Assembly (NCBI GenBank): GCA_003971905.1
Contig: RSEE01000077.1
Coordinates: 124,001 to 188,000 of the forward strand
Direction of reading: 5' to 3'
Origin: Moniliella sp. 'wahieum'
Taxonomy: Eukaryota; Basidiomycota; Moniliellomycetes; Moniliellales; Moniliellaceae
DNA length: 64,000 bases
A program made the translations under genes and the position numbers. How positions within the stretch are numbered: the stretch's first letter is position 1; the number at the start of each line of letters is the position of its first letter. Below the pieces are notes generated by a model, which searched no databases, had not been told where the DNA came from, and was given only the letters and a program-made list of their open reading frames with translations. Positions 54,917-64,000 of this stretch are shown here, one piece after another.

Positions 54917-55790
54917 CCAGTACGAGGAAGTGCTATCGGATGACATCCTTAGTGCCTTCGCAGCTCCGCTTGCTTCTGTAGGAGGGGAGTGCTGAGGTTC
55001 CCTTGCACGGCCCTCGGTGCATCGGGTGACGCTCACTTAACCGGCGGAAGAGTTTCGCTCGCAGGGCGCGCGCCCTGCTCGCTTTATGCCCTCCTCTCTC
55101 TCCTGTCTCCTTCCCTTCAATTGAGATGTTGCTGAAGACTTGTGGCTCACCTCTTTGCCTTCACGCCTGTCTGAAGGCTGCTTTGCAGCTCCTCATAGGA
55201 TCGCGAGTGCTCCCAAGTCGCACTCTATTTTTCATCTGCCCAGTCGCGCGAGCCTTCCATCAGCCGCGTCGGTTCTCCGTACCACAGCGTGTCGCGTGGG
55301 TTCCTTTCACAGCCACTGCCATGCCTCAGACCTGGAAAGTGTCGTCCGTCCACTGCATCTACCGTCGCTCAGCCCGGAGGCTTCAGACACGTACTACCCT
55401 CCAGCCGGCGTATAGGGTCGACGTAATTCACGTTACATGGATGGAGCCGGCCACCTCTGGAGCATTGACCATCCTTGCTCCATCCTTCCACCAATCCCCT
55501 TTGCCCCCCCTCTCTTCTTGTCCTGCCCCCCTCTTCTTGTCCTGCCCCCTCTTCTTGTCCTTCCCCCCCCCACCTTATTTTTGTCGCAAAGACCCCAATT
55601 GCTTTCCACATCTCCTCCTTGCTCCACCGCTCCGTGGCAGCCTTGTAGCCAGGTCGACGGCAGTGGGGGCACAAACGTGGGAGTGGATTGAAGGGGCACC
55701 GTGTGCCAGTGTGGTCGTTGGTGCGGCAATGGGGGCACCGGCGGTGAGTACGGGTGGGGGGCATTGTAAGGGAGTGGAGGGACGCGTCGA
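54917..55790 (-). mobile_element. Island repeat family, copy B, with CCHC zinc knuckle ORF
   Basis: Minus-strand member with the same 5' block (GTCGCGTCGACGCGTCCCTC, complement of about 55778-55797) and the same CACTTCCTCGTAC 3' edge near 54918-54930 as copies A and C. Confidence 0.75.
55369..55764 (-). CDS. Gag-like protein with CCHC zinc knuckles (repeat copy B)
   Basis: A 131-codon open frame starting MPPTRTHRRCPHCRTNDHTG, a C-x2-C-x4-H-x4-C knuckle (last Cys in TGTRC). A second partial knuckle (LCPHCRRPGYK) directly follows. Downstream are ERWSKEEMWKAI and a Gly/Glu/Arg-rich stretch, then GGRLHPCNVNYVDPI. The same start peptide, differing in a few residues, opens the ORF of copy C, and SKEEMW plus the NYVDPI segment recur in copy A. 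The best-preserved reading frame of the family. Likely nucleic-acid-binding and Gag-like; no enzyme domain seen. Confidence 0.55.
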   Translation of the reverse strand: MPPTRTHRRCPHCRTNDHTGTRCPFNPLPRLCPHCRRPGYKAATERWSKEEMWKAIGVFATKIRWGGEGQEEGAGQEEGGRTRREGGQRGLVEGWSKDGQCSRGGRLHPCNVNYVDPIRRLEGSTCLKPPG

Positions 55791-58204
55791 CGCGACTCCG
55801 TCATATGCCCGATAGTCGGCGCAGCCCCCCCCCCCGTCACGTGCAGGTGGGGGAGCAGTAGGGTTCAGGTCGGGAGCAGTAGGGTTGTTGGCGGATTTCT
55901 TTGGGTCCTGCCATATGGTAATAGAAGATCATACCCCGGCATGAGTGTGATGAGGGAAGGCCGAGAGATGGCATATTACTTGTAACAAGCTCCTTCGCCT
56001 TTTGACCACACGAGGCAGTGCGTCGTATGGCTGTTCAAGCGATCTCGTCTCCACGCGCCACGCGTTCACACTCCGATTGTCATTATCCCAGTTCCAAAGC
56101 CGCTTCAAAGGTGTTGTCGAACCCCATCGTTGGGTGTGCCATTCAGTAGGGCTGTTGAAAAAAAGGGAGTTGCTGTTTTCTCATAGACACAGATGAGTGG
56201 AACCACGGATCACCTACTTGCTGAGCTACGAACTCCTGCATTGTATCTTCAGACGACATGGTGCATCAGAAAGAGCTATACTATGTCAGGACGTGGGTAC
56301 TAACATTAGGATCGGAGATCGAGGACCGCTGAACCGACTGTCCATCTCTTTCTTCGCTTTGTGTGTTTGTATGTTGTGTACCTCTCGCCGTTCATTGCGA
56401 GAGCCCATCCAAACGCAAGCTAGGGGGTACCGAGATTCTCACAGCACTCTCCTTCGGGGGCGTAGAGTTCCCTAGGGGTAGCAGACCCCCACGACTGCGA
56501 ACCGTCAAGCTCACCTGCAGGTACATCTCAGCAAAGATATATGTCTCACCTCCATTTCCTCCCCCCGAGACACCCTGTCGTGCACGGCCTCTCTCCATGG
56601 ACTGCCTTACCAGGACCGAAGGCACGCCTCCCACTGTTGTGGGTCCTTCATTTTTGTTCTGCGTCGTACATTTCGAGGAGTACACTTTCGTGTGATCAAC
56701 GAACAGCCGGTGACCTCGTTGTAGCTGCAGTACGTGCCAGTGTAGTGTATACGTGTAGAGCTGACGACCGCATTCTCCTTTACTAAGGAGCATAGACTCT
56801 CCAAGAAGATGTGCAAGATGATAGATCATCTTCCTAGTATTCCCAAGAGGTTTTCGTCCCCCAGGACCGTTAAAATCCATATATGCGGAGAGAGAAAAGT
56901 GCCTGTTTTGGCCAGTACATCGTCCACAGCTTTTTGTCTTTTCCGCACCACACCCTCGTTCATCCCCTTCTTGCATGGCACTTACCGCATCTACTCATGT
57001 ATCCAGTCACCATCAATTGATGGCCACCAATCTTTCGTCCTTTGGTAAAACACGTCGCCCGGTGCTGGCACCGGAGACGTATTCATACTAGTCTATATCG
57101 GCCGGGGGGCTTTCCCAAGCGTTCCCCTGCTTCCGGATTTCAAGCTGCTCTCACAGACCACGCAGCGGTTTAGCGCCCTTTATTCTGGAATACCATTTCC
57201 ACTTCTCTATGCTAAGAATCTCCCCCCACACACCGCTAACTAGACCCCCGTGAGAAAGTTATCTGCCAACAAACGTTTGCGTTTGCGGTATACACGCCAG
57301 ACGTATACTAACGAGGAGGACCACTGCGGGCCTACGGCCCGGTCAGCTTGCTCTGCCACCGTCGCCACCGTTCTCCTCCCTCACCACCTAAGCCAACGTT
57401 CCCCCGGTCCACCGTTCCACCCCCGTCGCCACCAGGGGATAACAATGAACATTCTCAGTGCCCCCTCGATAAGCAATTAGGCGAGCGGGATTTGCCCCCC
57501 CTCCTCCATATCATCATATCGTAAACCACGTTGCTGGTGGAACCCCCGAATCCAACGGCCATATAGTCATGTCGGCCAGTGCGTTTTGCGGGAGAGAAAG
57601 AGGAGAACTGATCGTGACTAAAAAAGGATATACGGAGGATGTGGATACGGACACTGTGAAAGTTTGCCCTTGGTATTGTTCACGGTCATGGCGAGGAGCA
57701 TGCCCGCTGCAACGTCTGTTCCCCCGGGCTAGTATCAATAAAAGAGCCCCAGGAACAGGGCCGTCAAGCGGCGATGACACTGCTGGGTTTGGCCTGGGCT
57801 TGAATTGCGAGAGACTGGGGCCGGTGCGGGGGCTCATCTGCTTCGTTCGTCCTATCTTTATCGTTCCTTCGGAAGGACCACCCAGAGCCCTAGGACAGCG
57901 GCGATCGGATCCACAGCAACACAGAGCCTGATGAACTCAATTCACAGCGGCCGTCCCCAGGTCACCTGAGCAGCGAGCGATGGGTAAAAAATGCAATGTT
58001 GGAACGGGGGCATTGAAATTGAAATGGACTACTGGCCCGTAGAACCGCTGAGCCTGACCGGTGACGGTGGCGGGCGGCCTTAGGGTTGCTGTGCCTTATG
58101 TCAGCACGGCCACGGGGCGTGCTCGTCGCAGCCGCATTTCTCTGCGCTTCGGCTGCGAAGCCCAAGGGGTTGTCTCCGCCCGCCCACCACCTCTGCCGCC
58201 GGCC
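55791..58204. other. Right end of the gene-poor island, upstream of UPF1
   Basis: No conserved gene. There is a direct repeat GGGAGCAGTAGGGTT (55851-55890). A short region just before UPF1 (58060-58200) is GC-rich and probably its promoter and leader. The 56.2-57.9 kb stretch has only short open frames without motifs. Confidence 0.45.
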
Positions 58205-61200
58205 ATGGACGATCCGTTCGACCATCTCGAGGGTGCGTCCCACTACTCGCACGCCTCCACCCAGAGCAAGAGCACTGTTGCTTCCCGTCTCCCCGACTCC
58301 GCTTCGGCCGCCCCCGCCCCTCACCCGGCCCAGTCCCTCGACCTGGACCTGGACCTCAAGCTCACCTTGATCTCGACCTCAATGACCTGAGCTTGACTAG
58401 CCGCGACCTTCGTGGCCCCTCTCCTCCTGCTACCCACCACCACCACCACCACCCCGGGGACGATGATGAACCCGAGGATGGCGATGACGCCTTTACCTCC
58501 TACACCTTTGATTCTGTTCGCGGGCCCGTTCCGCGTGCGCAGCCTGGTGTCGCTCGTGCCCCTTCGCCCCGTCCTACCAAGCCCAAGACATTCGACGTGT
58601 CGCTGTGGACTAAGCAAATGGAAAAGTCCTTGCCTCCCCACGCTTGTGCTTACTGTGGTCTGTCCAACCCCGAGAGCGTGGTCAAATGTCTCGTGTGCAA
58701 AAATGGTTTTGTAACGGCCGCACCCCCCTGTCGGCCAGCCACATTGTCAACCATTTGGTTCACTCTAAGCACAAGGAAGTCTCTCTTCATACCGAGTCAC
58801 CCTTGGGCGATACGACACCCGAGTGCTACAACTGGGCACAAGAACGTTTTTATCCTCGGCTTCATCCCGGCCAAAAGCGAGACGGTTGGTCCTGCTTTGC
58901 CGGCAGCCGTGTGCGTCACCTTCCGAGCAGTACCAAGATGTGATTTGGGACACGTCTCGCTGGGCTCCGCTCATAGAGGACAAGGCCTTCCTCACATGGC
59001 TTGTAAAGGCCCCCACCGACGCTGAGATGAGCCAGGCCCCCAAGCAGGGCATTACCTTCCACCAGATCAAACCGTCTTGAGGAGCTGTGGAAGGAAAATT
59101 CTCAGGCGACGCTCGAGGACATTGACAAGCCTGGGTGGATGAAGACCCGCCGGGAATTCTGCTTCGATACGAGGACGCGTTCCAGTACCAAAACATTCTG
59201 GGCCCGCTGGTCAAAATCGAAGCGGATTACGACAAGAAATTGAAGGAGTCGCAGACGCAAGAAAATGTGACTTCGTTGGGACCAAGGGCTTAACATGCGC
59301 AAAGTGGCATGGATGTCGCTTCCCAAACTCGAGTCGGAGAGGTGCGTCTGCAGTAGGCGATGAGCTGAAGCTCATCTACCGTGGAAGCAACGCCCCCAAT
59401 TGGGAGGGTCTTGGCCATGTAATCAAGATTCCCAATAGTGCGTTTTCTCCCTAAATTTTTGCTACTACGATGTGTGAGTACTGACATGATCTGGCTGTTA
59501 GACATTTCGGATGAGGTAGCGGTCGAGCTGCGCCGCTCCGACGGGGTGCCGGACCACTGCCAACTTGGGTTCTCTGTCATGTTTGTTTGGAAGTCGACGT
59601 CGTTTGATCGTATGCAGACTGCCATGAGAACGTTCGCGGTGGATGAACAGTCCGTCTCGGCGTTCATTTACCACAAGCTCTTGGGCCACGAAGTGGAGAA
59701 TGTCTTCCTGCAAACTGCTTTGCCCAAGCGCTTCTCTGTCCCGGGCTTGCCCGAGCTTAACCACGGTCAAGTGTTTGCCGTCAAGTCCGTCCTACAGCGG
59801 CCTGTTTCCCTGATCCAAGGTCCTCCTGGTACAGGAAAGACGGTGACGAGTGCTACCATTGTGTATCACTTGAGTCGCATGAACCCGGGCCCGGTGTTGG
59901 TTGTTGCGCCGTCGAACGTGGCGGTTGACCAATTGACGGAAAAGATCCATAAGACCGGACTGAAGGTGGTGCGCCTAACGGCCAAGAGCCGTGAAGGGCT
60001 GGATAGCCCCATCAACTTTTTGACCTTGCATGAGCAGGTCGCCCACAACGAAGGTCATGCTGAGCTGCAAAAGCTGATCCAGCTAAAAAACGAGCAAGGT
60101 GAACTGTCTAGTTCTGACGAACGCAAGTACAAAACATTGACGCGCGCCTGCGAGCGACAACTGCTCCACGCTGCCGATGTGATCTGCACCACCTGTGTTG
60201 GTACCGGCGATCCACGGTTGAGCAAGCTCAAGTTCCGCACCGTTTTGGTAGACGAGGCAACCCAGGCGGCCGAACCCGAGTGTATGATCCCGCTCGTGTT
60301 TGGATGCAAGCAAGTTGTGTTTGTCGGAGACCATCTTCAGTTGGGGCCGGTGATCATGAACAAGAAGGCCGCACGAGCAGGCTTGACGCAGTCGCTCTTT
60401 GAGCGCCTAATTATGTTGGGTAACAAGCCGATTCGCTTGCAAGTGCAATACCGTATGCACCCTTGCTTGTCCGACTTTCCTTCCAACATGTTCTACGAGG
60501 GCACCTTACAGAACGGGGTGACTGCTCCCGAACGGGTACGCAAGAATGTTAACTTCCCCTGGCCCAACCCTTCGCTGCCCATGTTCTTCTTTTCCAATCT
60601 GGGGCAGGAGGAGATATTCGTCGGGCACCTCGTTCTTGAATCGGACCGAGGCAAGCAACGTCGAGAAAATTATCACCCAATTTTTCCGTTCCGGCGTGAC
60701 TCCCGACCAGATTGCGGTCGTGACGCCGTACGAGGGACAACGGTCGTATGTGGTCAACCATATGCAGCTCCATGGTAAACTCAAGAAGGAACTCACAAGG
60801 AAGTGGAGGTTGCGTCCGTTGATGCATTCCAGGGACGTGAAAAGGATTATATTATCCTGTCGTGCGTGCGCAGCAACGAGCACCAAGGCATTGGGTTCTT
60901 GTCAGATCCGCGCCGTCTGAACGTGGCGCTGACCCGAGCCAAGTATGGATTGGTGATTTTGGGGAACCCCAAGGTGCTGTCTAAGCACCCACTTTGGTAT
61001 CACCTCCTCCAACACTTTAAGGCCCAGGGGCTCTTGGTCGAAGGCGTGTTGTCCAACCTTCAGCCGAGCATGATCCAGTTTACGCGCCCGCGTCGGCCGC
61101 TTCAACAGCCGGGTGACTTGATGGCACGGTACCGCCATGAAGTGGCGTACGATCGTTCCACCCATCCTGGCATGCCGGGTGGGGGCAGTGTGGGGGTCCC

Positions 61201-61701
61201 GTCATCGTATGGGTTGCCCAACGGTGCTCCTTCGTCTTTTGCCATGCCCAGCTATCCGCCAAGCTTTGCCACCGGTCCCCGAGCACGTTTGGGAGTGAGT
61301 TTGACACGCAGTCGGTGGCCTCGCTCAACACGCAGGGTTACCCGGCCGCGCATTTGCCTCCCTATGCGCCGTCAGCCGGTTTGGGTTCCGCTTCGCTTGC
61401 AGGCTCGCACGTTGGTCCGACTCACCATCAGACCTATGGCCCTGCTTACAGTGCGACCCACCGACGCAAATATGCTGCTTCAAGTTACGCAGCGAGCATG
61501 GCGGACACGGAGGAGGAGACGGGGTCGGTGTACAGCCAAGCGTACGCTGCGCCCATGTCCCTCAACCCGATTGACCGTCTGGACGCTGAATACGATGGGG
61601 CGGGTCCAGCCGGGTTCGGAGGCAAGGGTCTGGGCTTGGAAGACGATGGGCGGTCGACGTACTCGGTGAGCACATCGCAAGCCTCTTTCACCACGTTTTA
61701 A
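58205..61701 (+). CDS. UPF1: UPF1 RNA helicase (nonsense-mediated mRNA decay)
   Basis: Central ATP-dependent RNA helicase of cytoplasmic nonsense-mediated decay. An acidic N-tail (repeated DLDL, a His6 run, [10 protein letters not shown]) precedes the Cys/His-rich UPF2-binding domain: [46 protein letters not shown] 64-bp intron (59438-59501, GTGCGT...TAG) lies before [15 protein letters not shown]. The SF1 helicase core has motif [10 protein letters not shown] (59816-59842), motif Ia [12 protein letters not shown], motif [13 protein letters not shown] (60250-60282), motif [14 protein letters not shown] and motif IV VQYRMHP. Motifs V and VI are [20 protein letters not shown] and [11 protein letters not shown]. 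The C-tail is rich in Ser, Gly, Pro and Tyr with several SQ-type sites, ending SQASFTTF. About eight one-base breaks interrupt the frame, most in the CH domain and near 60616 and 60800. About 1,140 residues, as expected. Confidence 0.97.
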
Positions 61702-62595
61702 CGCGTCTTCACGCGTCTTCACGCTGGCGTCGATGTCGGCTGCCTTGAGGCAGCATTGGACGCACCTGCCCCGTTGCGCGGACCGGCATGGGTCGCATGG
61801 AAGCGCACGCATGGTGCATCCAGACGGATGGCTGGCCGATGCGTGTGCGCCTATGGCGCAGGATGCGATGCGCAGAACGCGGCCGTTGTGCGCTGGGTAC
61901 TGGACCCCCCACCCCACCCCACCCACCCCTCCGCGCGCTCACTTACACGGGCGACTGGGGACACGCTGGGGCGGCATGGCGGCGACCGCTGCTGAGCTGC
62001 CAAGATACTGCAGAGGGTTGGTGTGGGTGCATGCTGCGGCCCGCTTCAAAGGCGACAACACAACGGGATGGATGGAAGAATGATTGGATGAGCGGTAGGA
62101 CGATGGGCCGAGGAAAGGGGAGGACACAGGGAATACTTTAATGAGAGTATTTAATGAGAGTCGGCCATGTCCGTGCCAAGCAGGGTTAGCATGGGGCGGA
62201 ATAAAATCATTGCACCGAAGAGCGGAACAGCATGACTGCGGTGGTGCCCGGCAGAAGGCCAGTGCGCGGGGGGGCCGCTGGGCCTGGCTGGGCCCTGGGC
62301 GGTCGTCGTTGCCGTTACCATCGCCATCGCCATCGCCATCACCCTCGACGCTGCCTCCACCGCCCCCACCACCCTCGCCTCTGTCCCATCTGTCGCCCGC
62401 CCGCTGCTTTGGCCACACACCCTCCGCCCTCGCCTTCCCCCGCCACTGCTGCCCTCCCCCTTGGCTGGAGCGATGCCTGACTCGCTCCGCCGGCCCAAGC
62501 TTGTTGTATCTTCTGTCTCTCTTGCCCCTCCGCCTTCGTCGCCTGAGTTTTCATCGCACCACTCCTTGTGCTAAACTCCCAATCTCTTCCGCCCC
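61702..62595. other. Intergenic region between UPF1 and CCR4
   Basis: Contains tandem ACGCGTCTTC at 61701-61722, an ATGAGAGTATTTA direct repeat at 62141-62160 and a CCATCG hexamer run (62318-62342). The last 150 bp are pyrimidine-rich, as in a promoter/leader. No supported gene. Confidence 0.5.
62318..62342. repeat. CCATCG hexamer run
   Basis: About four tandem units of CCATCG upstream of CCR4. Confidence 0.8.
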
Positions 62596-64000
62596 ATGTA
62601 CTCCTCCCCATCCGCAAGTCCAGCGCCCCAGGCTGCGTACCTCTCTTACCTGAACCAGCAGCACGGCTCGGCCGCGGCTGCTGCCGTTGCCAGCCAATTC
62701 CTTCCCCATTCCATGCCGCTGCGCCTGGAAACTCTTCGGGCGCTATGGGTGCCAACGGTCTCTATTCGCGCTACGCTGGCTCGAGTAATACGGGCACCCC
62801 CTCGGCCGTCTGGCCGGCCCCACGCAACCTGGCCAGCCAGAGCGGACACCAGCAGCATCCGTCCCTCTCTTCGCTCGTAGGTTCTTCCACCAACGGCATT
62901 CCAGGATCACCTGTCAACTATGCTACTGTCCACAGTTCTGCGGCTACACCAAGTACCCGCAACTTTCCCCCACTCAACTCACCTCGCCTCCTCAACACCC
63001 ATTCACCCGCTCACTCTCATGTTGTAGCGAATGGCAGCAGCGCATTGTCGCCTGCCGTGATCAACTCGCCCCACTGGAAAGCCCAGAAGAAAGGTGCAGA
63101 GGTATGTGTTTCCTCATCTTTGTCAGGTTCGCTTGATACTTACTCAGCTTGGCCACCGCCCCAGATATCTCGTCAATCGGGATCCCCGCATCACCACGCC
63201 CGTGCCGCTGCAACAGCAGCACGAACAGCCGCCAACGTGGTGATGCATCCAAGGCTCTCCTACCTGCGAATGGACTCCGCCCTGAGGCTCTCAAGCCATC
63301 TGGATCAACTCCGATGCCGAGTTCAGACGAGCCGGCTAGCTCACCAGCCAAGCGCGCCACCATTCCCGGCAAGATTCCTCCTCGAGAAGTAGATGAGGAT
63401 CAGTCTTGGACCCAACTGGATTTGGGGGGCATGCACCTGCGTGCTCTGGCGCCCGAATTGTTTCGTTACGAATTTTTGACTTCGCTCTTCATCAATCATA
63501 ACGATCTGACCATGCTGACTCCGGAGATTGCCAAGCTCAAGCATCTTGAGGTACTTGACGTATCGCAGAATCGGCTGACACTGCTCCCTCCCGAACTAGG
63601 CCTCTTGCCGACGCTGAAGGAATTGTTCCTATTTGACAACGCGATCACAGTTCTCCCCCCTCAGTTGGGCATGCTGTACCAGCTTGAAATGCTGGGGATT
63701 GAGGGCAACCCGCTGGACATGGAGCAACTCACTGAGATCCAGCAGAATGGCACGGTTGCTCTCATCCACGCTCTGCGGGACAAGGGCCCAATCCCACCTG
63801 AACCCGTCAAGCGAAAGTGGATCAACTTGACGGCCGAAGCCGAGGAGAACGAAGGTCAAGATGAGCAGGACACCTCCCACCTCGACCGCCCCGATGACCG
63901 GAGCGAGACAGTGTGATGGGCTACAATGTTCTGGCTGACAAATTGGCGACCGAGGCGATCTTTGGCTACACCCCCTCCTGGGCCCTGCAATGGGAATACC
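62596..64000 (+). CDS. CCR4: CCR4 deadenylase (CCR4-NOT subunit), 5' part
   Basis: Catalytic mRNA deadenylase of the CCR4-NOT complex. The start at 62596 gives MYSSPSASPAPQAAYLSYLN, a Gln/Ser/Ala-rich N-terminus typical of fungal Ccr4, followed by NSPHWKAQKKGAE. A 63-bp intron (63102-63164, GTATGT...CAG) joins it to ISRQSGSPHHHARA, a region conserved in basidiomycete Ccr4. The leucine-rich repeats (63420-63720: WTQLDLGGMHLRALAPELF, LKHLEVLDVSQNRLTLLPPE and so on) bind the CAF1/POP2 subunit. The exonuclease/endonuclease/phosphatase domain begins at 63914 with VMGYNVLADKLA and reads YTPSWALQWEY at the window end, after a one-base break near 63913. Another break is near 63240. The active site lies beyond the window. 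Confidence 0.94.

Noticed and set aside
55851-55890. TAGGGTT as a telomere-like repeat
   Set aside because: Only two scattered copies inside a GGGAGCAGTAGGGTT direct repeat; not a telomeric array.

Overview
This is a stretch of nuclear fungal DNA, most likely from a basidiomycete. The assignment is an inference from gene content and short spliceosomal introns; no marker in the window fixes the species. Introns run from about 63 to 203 bp, and most 5' splice sites read GTACGT, with GTATGT and GTGCGT as variants. GC content is moderately high, with many purine/pyrimidine-biased microsatellites. Almost every conserved gene is broken by single-base frame shifts that fall in short homopolymers (for example GGG read as GG). 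The motifs on both sides of each break are intact. The breaks are therefore read here as sequence or consensus errors, and each gene is annotated as one locus across them.

Layout. (1) 0.9-6 kb: SMC5 (+) converging on a mitochondrial lipoate-protein ligase (-). (2) 6.8-9.3 kb: a KRE6/SKN1 beta-1,6-glucan synthesis protein (-) with three introns, one carrying a long GA/CT tract. (3) 11.1-15 kb: flavohaemoglobin with a mitochondrial-type leader, then an AIF/FSP1-like FAD oxidoreductase (both +). (4) 16.4-20.7 kb: a secreted aspartic protease and TIM50 (both -). (5) 22.6-27 kb: a full-length ABCB-type exporter (+). (6) 27.6 kb: tRNA-Gly(GCC) with a 16-nt intron (-). (7) 28.4-30.7 kb: MSC2-like zinc transporter (-). 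(8) 31-35.3 kb: an unrecognised coiled-coil protein and a secreted berberine-bridge-type FAD oxidoreductase (both +). (9) 35.3-58.2 kb: a gene-poor repeat island. (10) 58.2-64 kb: UPF1 (+) and the 5' part of CCR4 (+, cut by the window end).

The repeat island is the unusual part. It holds a duplicated block of about 2.6 kb, each copy carrying a related putative secreted-protein gene with a signal peptide and one intron. The second copy appears to be split by an insertion of about 2.7 kb. Just left of the second copy is a foldback element with roughly 256-bp inverted arms around an internal ORF. Four copies of a 0.5-1.2 kb repeat family lie across the island. Two of them encode a peptide with a CCHC zinc knuckle (C-x2-C-x4-H-x4-C), which suggests a Gag-like or nucleic-acid-binding protein of a mobile element; two of the four form a head-to-head pair inside the split block. 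One isolated tetraspan MARVEL/Nce102-like gene sits at 52.3-52.8 kb.

The rest is housekeeping: genome stability (SMC5), mRNA decay and translation control (UPF1, CCR4), mitochondrial import and lipoylation (TIM50, lipoate ligase), cell wall (KRE6), nitric oxide and redox defence (flavohaemoglobin, AIF-like), export and metal homeostasis (ABC transporter, MSC2). Except for the duplicated block, neighbouring genes are not obviously functionally linked.
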